Assembly (NCBI RefSeq): GCF_050633145.1
Contig: NZ_JBOEFY010000001.1
Coordinates: forward strand, 6,297 to 70,296
Reading direction: 5' to 3'
Source: Kordia sp050633145
Lineage (GTDB): Bacteria > Bacteroidota > Bacteroidia > Flavobacteriales > Flavobacteriaceae
Length of the DNA stretch: 64,000 nucleotides
Shown one piece after another: positions 43,735 to 50,890 of the stretch. The first letter of the stretch is position 1, and every line of letters begins with the position of its first letter. The notes below the pieces were generated by a model. That model searched no databases. It had not been told where the DNA came from and worked only from the letters and a program-made list of their open reading frames with translations. The position numbers and the translations under genes are program-made.

Positions 43735-44820
43735 TTGAATTCAAAACCAACACATACCTCTGCATTGCATGAAAAAGACGGTGTTTCACAACCCGATTTT
43801 ATCAGCAAATCTTCGGTGGCTTCTATCAAGAAAAATAGACGGAAACAACCTTCTGTAGATGAATTGGTTACTGGAATTTTAAATCAGGATAAAGTCGCGC
43901 TAAGTCGTGCTATTACTTTGATAGAAAGTAAAAGCACCAAACACCTGGCGAAAGCAACGGAACTTATTGAAAAGTGTTTACCACATGCCAATAATTCTAT
44001 TCGTATGGGAATTACAGGTGTCCCTGGTGTGGGAAAAAGCACATTTATTGAAGCGTTTGGGAAGCACTTAACAGCTTTGGGCAAAAAAGTAGCTGTGTTA
44101 GCCGTGGATCCAAGTAGCTCTATTTCTAGCGGAAGTATTTTAGGTGACAAAACACGTATGGAAGATTTGGTAAAGGACGAAAACGCATTCATTCGTCCAT
44201 CTGCTTCTGGCGATTCTCTTGGCGGTGTAGCACGAAAAACCCGCGAAACTATTATTTTATGTGAAGCCTGTGGTTTTGATACGATTATTATTGAAACTGT
44301 TGGTGTTGGACAAAGCGAAACTGCTGTACACAGTATGGTCGATTTCTTTTTATTGTTGAAATTGGCTGGTGCCGGAGACGAATTGCAAGGAATTAAACGT
44401 GGAATTATTGAAATGGCAGACGCAATTGTGATTAATAAAGCGGATGGCGATAACGTAAAGCGTGCGCAAATGGCACGAACGGAATTTAAGCGTGCATTGC
44501 ACTTATATCCACAGAAAGCGTCTGAATGGCTTCCTAAAGTTGTGACAGCTTCTGCATTAAAGCAAGATGGAATTGACGATGTTTGGCAAATGATTGAGGC
44601 ATTCCGCGAAAGCACAAAAGCAAACGATTATTTTGAAACGCATAGAAAGCAACAAAACCGTTTTTGGCTTTTACAAACTATTGAAGAACGCCTGAAACAT
44701 AATTTCTACACGAATCCGAATGTAAAAAAAGAATTGGATACCTACTTAGAAGCTACTGAAAATAGTACTATTTCTCCATTTAATGCAGCGCAACAGTTAT
44801 TAAAATTATTGAATTCTTAA
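43735..44820 (+). CDS. meaB: Methylmalonyl-CoA mutase-associated GTPase MeaB
   Basis: This 361-residue G3E-type GTPase has Walker A GVPGVGKST, VLAVDPSSSISSGSILGDKTRM, the switch region ETVGVGQSE and NKADGDN as base-specificity motif. It protects and reloads adenosylcobalamin on methylmalonyl-CoA mutase. The frame opens at a TTG at 43735. The first 35 residues are an extension before the conserved core, so the true start may be slightly later. The mutase itself is not in the window. Confidence 0.93.
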   Translation: MNSKPTHTSALHEKDGVSQPDFISKSSVASIKKNRRKQPSVDELVTGILNQDKVALSRAITLIESKSTKHLAKATELIEKCLPHANNSIRMGITGVPGVGKSTFIEAFGKHLTALGKKVAVLAVDPSSSISSGSILGDKTRMEDLVKDENAFIRPSASGDSLGGVARKTRETIILCEACGFDTIIIETVGVGQSETAVHSMVDFFLLLKLAGAGDELQGIKRGIIEMADAIVINKADGDNVKRAQMARTEFKRALHLYPQKASEWLPKVVTASALKQDGIDDVWQMIEAFRESTKANDYFETHRKQQNRFWLLQTIEERLKHNFYTNPNVKKELDTYLEATENSTISPFNAAQQLLKLLNS

Positions 44821-44838
44821 ATGTTTTAAGCATAAAAA

Positions 44839-44858
44839 AAGCGAACCGAAGTTCGCTT
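44839..44858. terminator. Hairpin terminator, C(UUCG)G family
   Basis: AAGCGAAC and GTTCGCTT form the same 8-bp stem as at 2058, with UUCG as loop when read on the minus strand. It stands between meaB and the convergent peptide gene at 44899 and may serve both. Confidence 0.88.
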
Positions 44859-44898
44859 ATAAATCCACATAAGTGTAGCTTAAAAATAGATGTTTATA

Positions 44899-45198
44899 CT
44901 AACAATTTGTGTTAATTGAACAATCCATAGAGCAATCGCCAGCAACGCTATGTCCACAATTCAATTGATTGGATGGTGCAGTTGTATGCTCGCAGTCCAA
45001 ATGAGCTTCAGAACCGCCACCGCCTCCGCAATGTGTATTTTGTGAACCAAGACATTCTTCTAATGTACCAAAAATTGGACAGCATACATCAATAAAGTTT
45101 TGACTGATTGTAATTCTTTCAAAGCCACCTTTTGTATGACTCAGGCTTGAAATTGACTTTTTGTTCAGACTTAATGATTTTAAATTCTTTTTTTTCAT
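44899..45198 (-). CDS. GG-leader peptide precursor, 9 Cys core
   Basis: I start it at 45198, where MKKKNLKSLSLNKKSISSL is the standard leader. The in-frame ATG at 45222 adds eight residues. The 99-residue peptide has KGG at residues 23-25 and a long core with nine Cys, five consecutive Gly and several His. It is the most Cys-rich peptide here. The core is unlike the others. It has a C(UUCG)G terminator. Confidence 0.8.
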   Translation of the reverse strand: MKKKNLKSLSLNKKSISSLSHTKGGFERITISQNFIDVCCPIFGTLEECLGSQNTHCGGGGGSEAHLDCEHTTAPSNQLNCGHSVAGDCSMDCSINTNC

Positions 45199-45466
45199 AA
45201 TAATAAATTTCATGTTAAACATTGTAAATATAATTTTGAAAATCAGGAATTTAAAGGAAGAATAGTCGGTTTTTTAAAAAAGCGTGTATAAAAAAAAGTT
45301 TATTAAAAACGATGTTAAATCGCTCATAATCTTCACTTTAAACACATCACATGTTTACCATTTAGAAAACAATAAATCTAGCAAAAAACAAAATTATTTG
45401 CTATTATTTTCAATCATTGATAAGAGATCGAAATTGTAAAAAAACGTGTTGTTATAAATGAAAAAA
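45199..45466. other. Intergenic region without a gene
   Basis: This AT-rich region upstream of the peptide gene at 44899 shows no ORF or clear motif. Confidence 0.5.
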
Positions 45467-45484
45467 ACGAACCGAAGTTCGCTT
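45467..45484 (-). terminator. C(UUCG)G-type hairpin belonging to a decayed peptide gene
   Basis: On the minus strand the hairpin reads AGCGAAC-TTCG-GTTCG, then TTTTTTT, a slightly worn member of the peptide terminator family. It follows the peptide remnant at 45526 rather than an intact peptide gene. It may still terminate the lipoprotein gene at 45583. Confidence 0.7.
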
Positions 45485-45525
45485 AGTATTATCAAACTAA
45501 TTTTGTGCTATTATATCTCACCATT

Positions 45526-45582
45526 TTAAACTGTATGGCGTTTTGTATCTGTATCATCATTATTCAATTCATAATAAGAATG
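45526..45582 (-). pseudogene. Remnant of a GG-leader peptide core
   Basis: The minus strand encodes NNDDTDTKRHTV and then a stop. The last nine residues resemble the end of the peptide at 46115 (CTDTECHTVWDCEL), and the DNA at 45528-45559 matches 46126-46157 at about four of five bases. There is no leader. The remnant lies between the stop of the lipoprotein gene at 45583 and a peptide-type terminator, so it looks like the 3' end of a lost precursor. Confidence 0.55.
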
Positions 45583-45999
45583 TTACTCTTGTTTTATATA
45601 CTTTTCACTACAAGCTTCAATGCAAGGATGATAGATTATTAAATTTCTTTCATTTGATATTTCAAAATTGATGGTTAAAGGAGCAGCATTGGCACATTCC
45701 GGAACATCAATAACTCCTGTAACAGTTGAATAGGTTCCACTACTAGCTTCCGGTTCAGTTATTACTAACATATTACAAAGTGAATAGTTTGATGTAATTT
45801 CTCCGTTAGCACTAAAGGTTAGCGTTTTATCACTTGTAATTGCAATGTATTCTCCACTTCCATCTCCAGGATCTGCAAGATATTCTATCAGTTTCCAATT
45901 TCCAACAAGTGAGACTTCTTCAGGTGTTGAGCTGTTATCATCATTATTGCAAGAAATAAAAAGTGCTGCTAAGACTAAAAGTAAAAGTAAATTTTTCAT
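45583..45999 (-). CDS. Lipocalin-like lipoprotein
   Basis: This 138-residue protein has a lipoprotein signal (MKNLLLLLVLAALFISC) followed by an acidic NNDDN segment, which fits the Bacteroidota surface export signal. The rest (LVGNWKLIEYLAD, then a strand-rich region with several Cys) resembles lipocalin-like domains (DUF4923/lipocalin_4 type) common in Flavobacteriaceae. The ligand is unknown. It lies between two peptide loci. Confidence 0.75.
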   Translation of the reverse strand: MKNLLLLLVLAALFISCNNDDNSSTPEEVSLVGNWKLIEYLADPGDGSGEYIAITSDKTLTFSANGEITSNYSLCNMLVITEPEASSGTYSTVTGVIDVPECANAAPLTINFEISNERNLIIYHPCIEACSEKYIKQE

Positions 46000-46071
46000 G
46001 GTTTTAATGTTTTTTGGTGAACTCTCCTACTTTGTAGATGTAGTAAATAACATTTGGTTGCGTGCAAATAA

Positions 46072-46103
46072 AAAAAGCTGTGTACATGACATACACAGCT
46101 TTT
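46072..46103. terminator. Terminator between lipoprotein and peptide gene
   Basis: AAAAGCTGTGT and ACACAGCTTTT form an 11-bp stem, 12 bp after the stop of the peptide gene at 46115. The minus strand carries a T tract after it. Confidence 0.85.
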
Positions 46104-46114
46104 GATACTATTTT

Positions 46115-46294
46115 TTACAGCTCACAATCCCAAACAGTATGGCATTCTGTGTCTGTACAATCTCTTTCGGTTGCACAATCACAAATGGAATTATCTGTCC
46201 ACCATGACCCAGTTCCTCCATTTAATTGATTTTCGCGTAAACTTGAGATTGATTTTTTGTTTAATTCTAATGATTTCAACTTTCTTTTTTTCAT
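46115..46294 (-). CDS. GG-leader peptide precursor, 5 Cys, Asp/Trp-rich core
   Basis: This is a 59-residue ORF. The leader MKKRKLKSLELNKKSISSL reaches NGG at residues 25-27. The core TGSWWTDNSICDCATERD and then CTDTECHTVWDCEL has five Cys and three Trp. It has a strong leader match and a good terminator. A partial copy of its 3' end survives at 45526. Confidence 0.78.
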   Translation of the reverse strand: MKKRKLKSLELNKKSISSLRENQLNGGTGSWWTDNSICDCATERDCTDTECHTVWDCEL

Positions 46295-46568
46295 GATATA
46301 AGTATTTTGGTTAAATAATAAAATTAGTGAATTGATTCTGTGGTATATACTGAATCAATCCTTTAATATGATACTGTAATTCATCAAATTTTATACCAAA
46401 AAAAGTAATACAATTTATACTTGATTTGTAGTGTAATAATTATTTAAGTTATCTAATTGATATTATTCTTATAAAAGTTCACTCAATAAAATAGATCGTT
46501 CACTCATTCTCTATTTTTAAATTCAATTATTACTCTTAAATTACAGTATAATTAAGAAAACAACCATT

Positions 46569-47126
46569 TTGAAAAAGATAATTTTACCAATTTTATTATT
46601 AATTTCTTTTCTACAACTTAGCTGTAATCAAACTAGTGCAGATACTAAAAAGCCACTTTCAGATACCGAAGAAAAAGAATCACGCGCTAACAATTTAAAG
46701 GATTGGACTTATCATATTACCTACGATGTTGAAAAAACTACAGATTCTATACAACCTATCGCAGAGATTGAATTTAAAAGAACTAAAGTTATTGAAGATA
46801 AAAAGCGTGAGAGCATTCATATAAAAGAATGGCTACCTTCTATGGAATTTAATATATATAAGATTCAAGATTTACAATTTTGCAAACAGAAATCTGATTT
46901 TGCAAAAAGAGCTTCAAGTTGTTCATCACCAAATCAAGGAGGTGATTTAATTGTAGTCCAAAATTTTGTTTTATTAAATTACTCTGTATGCACAAACTGT
47001 ATTAGTTTTGATGATGAAATGGATTATTGCAGGCCTTTTATTAAAGAGATTTTATCCGATTTAAATCTGAACAATAGTAGTACGCTAAAAGATTTAAAGA
47101 AAGCTATTGATAAAAAAATCAAATAG
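46569..47126 (+). CDS. Hypothetical lipoprotein
   Basis: The frame starts with TTG at 46569 and gives 185 residues with a lipoprotein signal (MKKIILPILLLISFLQLSC). The soluble part is mixed alpha/beta with a basic middle and four later Cys. No family is recognised. It stands alone and converges on the PAP2 gene. Confidence 0.65.
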   Translation: MKKIILPILLLISFLQLSCNQTSADTKKPLSDTEEKESRANNLKDWTYHITYDVEKTTDSIQPIAEIEFKRTKVIEDKKRESIHIKEWLPSMEFNIYKIQDLQFCKQKSDFAKRASSCSSPNQGGDLIVVQNFVLLNYSVCTNCISFDDEMDYCRPFIKEILSDLNLNNSSTLKDLKKAIDKKIK

Positions 47127-47140
47127 TCAAACTAGCTTTG

Positions 47141-47710
47141 CTACGCATATTTCTTGATCAAAAAACTCCGTAGTTTATAAATCATTGTTCCATAAATAAC
47201 ACCCACAATCATTCCTGTGAGTACATCACCTGGGAAGTGTACACCAATATAAATTCGGCTATAGCCAACAAATGCTGCCCAAATTAATAGAAAAGGAAAA
47301 ATATATTTGAAATGCTTTCGCAAGATCAGACCTATAAAAACAGCTAAAGCCATAGCATTGGAAGCATGACCTGAGAAATAGCCATAAGCGCCACCACAGC
47401 CATCTTTTACCAAGCGCATGTGATCTACCAAATCAGGTGTATAACAAGGTCTTGAACGTAAAAAGAGTGTTTTCTTAAACAGATTTGCGGTCTGATCAGT
47501 AATCGTAATCAACAATGCAACTAAGACCAACGTAAAGATAATCTCTTTCTTTTTGTTTGTTTTTAGGATCAGAATCAACAAGAATGCATACAACGGAATG
47601 GCGTAATATTTGTTCGTGATAAACATCCAAAAACCATCCCAAGTTGGCGTTCCGAGTCCATTTAAGAATAGAAATACTTCTTTGTCAAAGTTTATTAGTT
47701 GATCGATCAT
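47141..47710 (-). CDS. PAP2-type phosphatase (phosphatidate/undecaprenyl pyrophosphate type)
   Basis: This 189-residue integral membrane protein has the three PAP2 motifs: K-x6-RP (KKTLFLRSRPC), YFSGHASN, and SRIYIGVHFPGD, with the catalytic His residues. Five or six membrane helices are predicted. Such enzymes dephosphorylate phosphatidate, or undecaprenyl pyrophosphate in wall synthesis. The sequence does not settle which. Confidence 0.92.
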   Translation of the reverse strand: MIDQLINFDKEVFLFLNGLGTPTWDGFWMFITNKYYAIPLYAFLLILILKTNKKKEIIFTLVLVALLITITDQTANLFKKTLFLRSRPCYTPDLVDHMRLVKDGCGGAYGYFSGHASNAMALAVFIGLILRKHFKYIFPFLLIWAAFVGYSRIYIGVHFPGDVLTGMIVGVIYGTMIYKLRSFLIKKYA

Positions 47711-47810
47711 AATAGCCAGAATTAATTTGAGGTTGCCCGAAAAGTATTCAAAAGAAATTTATATTATATGTTGGCAAACTAAAGCAAATTTTAAATCTCG
47801 ATTATCGAGG

Positions 47811-48038
47811 TTAATCTTCGTAACGAGACAATTCGCGATCGTAAAAGTCGTTTGCCGATTGAAATAAGTTTTCGGCTTCCGCAGATAGTTCTTTTTCATC
47901 TTCCTTATCGAATTCTTCCAACCATTCTACTTCATCATTTTCTAGGTTGATAATGAATCTAGGGAATTCTGTATGCACGATAAAAATCGCATTTGGATAA
48001 TCGGTATTATCGCCTAATAAAAATTTAGGAAGCTCCAT
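47811..48038 (-). CDS. Small acidic conserved hypothetical protein
   Basis: This 75-residue protein is very acidic in its second half (EWLEEFDKEDEKELSAEAE). It has a beta-type N-terminus with FPRFIINLENDEVEW. It has no membrane helix. Its start overlaps the end of the MATE transporter gene by 14 bp, so it is translated from the same transcript. The function is unknown. Confidence 0.7.
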   Translation of the reverse strand: MELPKFLLGDNTDYPNAIFIVHTEFPRFIINLENDEVEWLEEFDKEDEKELSAEAENLFQSANDFYDRELSRYED

Positions 48039-49416
48039 GAGTTGTTTGCTTATTAATAAGTTTTTTTGATAAATAATTAAATCTAATATACAATAATATT
48101 GCAGAAGTTGTCAATCCTGCCAACAAACCAATCCAGATACCAGTACTTTTGTATTCTGTGTATAATCCGAGATAGTATGAGATTGGAAAACCAACAATCC
48201 AATAGGCAAAAAACGTGATTAATGTTGGAATTTTCACATCTTGTAAACCGCGTAAAATCCCCAAACCAACCACTTGTATTCCATCAGAAAGTTGAAAGAA
48301 TGCAGATACTAATAATAGTTTTCCCGCAATCATTATTACTTCTTGGTTGTCTACTAAATTGGTGACATCATTTTCATTTACATATAAGGTTGGAAACCAA
48401 TTGTTAAATACCATAAACATGATGGCAAAAATGATATCGATAATTAATACTAGTAAAAATAATGACAATGCAATTCGGCGTAGTTCTGAAAAACGTTTCA
48501 AACCTTTCTGATTCCCCACACGAACCGTTGCTGCGACACTTAATCCCATGGCAACCATAAACGTCATCGATGATAAATTGAGTGCTATTTGATTTGCTGC
48601 TTGCGAGTTTTTCCCTAAAATACCTGACAACCAAATTGCTGCCGTGAAAATAGCCACTTCAAAAAGCATTTGTAATGACGATGGAAATCCTAAAGAAATG
48701 ATCTTATTTAGTACTGATTTTTTTATTTCTCTAAAATTGAAATTCGTAACATAATTTTTAAACTTTTGCTTGTAACGTAATAATAACCAGATAAATATCA
48801 GCATTACTATACGTGAAACCAATGTTCCAATTGCAGCACCAATAATTCCCCATTTAGGAAAAATCCAAATTCCAAATATTAAGAAATAGTTGATAATGAC
48901 ATTGACTACATTTGCCAGCAACGTTGCCCACATAGCGTATTTTGTTTGTGATAAACCATCTGCAAATTGTTTAAACGCTTGAAACATTATCAATGGAATT
49001 AAAGAAGCAGCCACTAAGTTTAAATACGGCATTGCTAAGGCTACAACTTCATCGGGTTGTTTCATTTCATACATTAACGGTTTTGCGAGTATGACTCCCA
49101 AAAAAACGGCAATTCCGATAATGGTACAAAGTATTAAACCGTGTTTTAATGCTCCTTTTACTTTTGCTTTATCTCCTGCAGCATCTGCTTCTGCAACCAA
49201 TGTCGTAATCGCAGTAGAAAATCCAATACCAAGTGACATTGCAATGAATATAAAACTATTTCCAAGTGATACAGCTGCCAACTCCGCAGTTCCTAATTGT
49301 CCTACCATGGCATTGTCTACAAAACTCACAAAGGTATGCCCTAACATACCTAAAATAATAGGCGATGCTAGTTTGAGGTTATACCTAAATTCTTTGGTGT
49401 AATTTTGTAAGATCAC
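48025..49416 (-). CDS. MATE family multidrug efflux transporter
   Basis: This 463-residue protein has about twelve membrane helices in two similar halves. VDNAMVGQLGTAELAAVSLGN at the N-terminus is a clear MATE (NorM-like) signature. It exports cationic drugs or metabolites by Na+ or H+ antiport. The genes at 47811 and 48025 overlap. Confidence 0.95.
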   Translation of the reverse strand: MILQNYTKEFRYNLKLASPIILGMLGHTFVSFVDNAMVGQLGTAELAAVSLGNSFIFIAMSLGIGFSTAITTLVAEADAAGDKAKVKGALKHGLILCTIIGIAVFLGVILAKPLMYEMKQPDEVVALAMPYLNLVAASLIPLIMFQAFKQFADGLSQTKYAMWATLLANVVNVIINYFLIFGIWIFPKWGIIGAAIGTLVSRIVMLIFIWLLLRYKQKFKNYVTNFNFREIKKSVLNKIISLGFPSSLQMLFEVAIFTAAIWLSGILGKNSQAANQIALNLSSMTFMVAMGLSVAATVRVGNQKGLKRFSELRRIALSLFLLVLIIDIIFAIMFMVFNNWFPTLYVNENDVTNLVDNQEVIMIAGKLLLVSAFFQLSDGIQVVGLGILRGLQDVKIPTLITFFAYWIVGFPISYYLGLYTEYKSTGIWIGLLAGLTTSAILLYIRFNYLSKKLINKQTTHGAS

Positions 49417-49643
49417 GGGTTCTTTTTTAACGTGGCAAATATAGAGCTCTTTTATGGTAAACGCTCATACTTTAGGGCGAATTTATCCTTTCCATTTTAT
49501 AAATTGAAGACGCTGTTTTTTAAATCAGAAGTACAACTGTTTTTTTCCTACATAATCTACTTTTAAATTTGTATGTATAAATTATAGAGTGGCTTAATAC
49601 AATATCGATTTATATTCAGATTATTAACTAAAAACTTAAAATT

Positions 49644-49844
49644 ATGAAGAAAAACATTTTAAACATTAAAGGTGTTTCTGCAATTTCAAAAGAAGAGCAA
49701 AGTCAAATTAATGGTGGTGCAGGTTGGCCAGGTGGCGGTATATTCAGTTGTGGATGTGACTGTGCAGGACGCGTAACAGGACCAAAGTATTGTGAAGACC
49801 TAATTGCTTGCCCTCAAGTGTATACTTGTGGAGATGACATCTAA
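49644..49844 (+). CDS. GG-leader peptide of the CGCDCAGRVTGP family (copy 1)
   Basis: This is a 66-residue peptide. The leader MKKNILNIKGVSAISKEEQ is followed by SQINGG, a different leader from the MKKKNLKSL type and closer to bacteriocin-type double-glycine leaders. The core has six Cys in the pattern CGCDCAGRVTGPKYC, then CPQVYTC. Two close paralogues follow in tandem. Confidence 0.82.
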   Translation: MKKNILNIKGVSAISKEEQSQINGGAGWPGGGIFSCGCDCAGRVTGPKYCEDLIACPQVYTCGDDI

Positions 49845-49920
49845 TTAATATTTCATAAGTAAAAAAGGTGGTTCCTGAAAAACCTGTAAATAGAGTAAGG
49901 AATAATTAAATATTTAAATC

Positions 49921-50097
49921 ATGAAAAACATTTTAAACATTAAAGGAATTTCTGCTATTTCGAAAGAAGAGCAAAGTCAAATTAATGGTGGAGCTGGATA
50001 TGATTTATCTAAGTGCGGATGCGATTGTGCAGGACGTGTAACAGGACCAAAATATTGTCCTTGGTTTATGGCTTGTCCACAAATATATACATGTTAA
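49921..50097 (+). CDS. GG-leader peptide of the CGCDCAGRVTGP family (copy 2)
   Basis: This is a 58-residue ORF. Its leader MKNILNIKGISAISKEEQ and INGG are nearly the same as copy 1. The core AGYDLSKCGCDCAGRVTGP, then KYC, AC and TC, has six Cys. It ends directly after the last Cys. The DNA before the start resembles that before copy 3, so the copies arose by duplication with upstream sequence. Confidence 0.82.
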   Translation: MKNILNIKGISAISKEEQSQINGGAGYDLSKCGCDCAGRVTGPKYCPWFMACPQIYTC

Positions 50098-50169
50098 AAT
50101 AACATCTAACTTAAACAAATTAAAAATAAATGTAGTTATATCATAAGCAGACTATCATTTAGGGGAAAG

Positions 50170-50201
50170 AAAGGCTTCTGGTTTATATCTTGAAGCCTTT
50201 T
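50170..50201 (+). terminator. Intrinsic terminator after copy 2
   Basis: AAAGGCTTC and GAAGCCTTT form a 9-bp stem with a 13-base loop and T residues after it. The same stem ends copy 3 at 50555. Confidence 0.82.
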
Positions 50202-50310
50202 CGAATATATACATACCTATTTACAAAACAAACTACTACAACTTTATACACAAAAGGGTAATTTCAAGGAAACCTATAAGTAAAGTAAAAACTAACTAAA
50301 TATTTTTATC

Positions 50311-50520
50311 ATGAAAAACATTTTAAACATTAAAGGAGCAACAAAAATTTCAAAAACAACACAAAGCCAAATCAATGGTGGAATAAGTCCAGGACCTGGA
50401 GGATATGATTTATCGAAATGCGGATGCGATTGTGCTGGACGCGTAACAGGACCTTTTTATTGCCAGTTTTCAATTGGTTGTTTGCAAGTATACACTTGTG
50501 ATGATGCGCAAACATCTTAA
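50311..50520 (+). CDS. GG-leader peptide of the CGCDCAGRVTGP family (copy 3)
   Basis: This is a 69-residue peptide. The leader MKNILNIKGATKISKTTQ, SQINGG is followed by a core with YDLSKCGCDCAGRVTGPFYC, then GC and TC and a short polar tail. All six Cys positions are kept, while other core positions vary (CEDLIAC, CPWFMAC, CQFSIGC). This points to selection on Cys placement. Confidence 0.82.
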   Translation: MKNILNIKGATKISKTTQSQINGGISPGPGGYDLSKCGCDCAGRVTGPFYCQFSIGCLQVYTCDDAQTS

Positions 50521-50554
50521 TTTTAGTAGTTATTAGGTTACTATAATCATTAAA

Positions 50555-50587
50555 AAAGGCTTCTTGTTTGGTTGCAAGAAGCCTTTA
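50555..50587. terminator. Intrinsic terminator shared by convergent peptide genes
   Basis: AAAGGCTTCTTG and CAAGAAGCCTTT form a 12-bp stem. It lies between copy 3 and the minus-strand peptide at 50614. Confidence 0.88.
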
Positions 50588-50613
50588 GAATAAAATATGC
50601 AATATGCATGATA

Positions 50614-50796
50614 TCATGTTCCTGTTTCACAGTGAATATTGTATGAAGTAGATTGTGTTGCACCTCCTTTTGGTGTGCGCGATTCATCGGCTACACAATC
50701 CATTCCTGTTGCGCCTCCTTTTGCAACAATTCTAAAAGAATTTATTTTGGCTACATTTATTTTAGTAAGTGCTAATAGTTTTCGCTTCGCTTTCAT
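50614..50796 (-). CDS. GG-type peptide following a TPR-AraC regulator, 2 Cys
   Basis: This is a 60-residue peptide with an unusual leader, MKAKRKLLALTKINVAKIN, then a GG at 27-28 and a second KGG at 43-45. Only two Cys are present in the core, far apart. It lies 94 bp after TPR-AraC copy 3 on the same strand. The leader resembles that of the peptide at 8601 (KxxKIxVAKI versus KKIKIAKI), which also follows a TPR-AraC regulator. Confidence 0.65.
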   Translation of the reverse strand: MKAKRKLLALTKINVAKINSFRIVAKGGATGMDCVADESRTPKGGATQSTSYNIHCETGT

Positions 50797-50890
50797 TGTA
50801 AGTATATTTATTAGTTTTATTCAAGATACGCAACTACCTGTTATGAATATCATATAAAGTATTGCCATTTTATAAATTGAACAGACTTTT

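Noticed and set aside
2089..50796. CRISPR array or phage
   Set aside because: I found no regularly spaced repeats with unique spacers, no cas genes, no integrase and no transposase. The tail-fibre-like protein at 11356 has a signal peptide and no phage neighbours.
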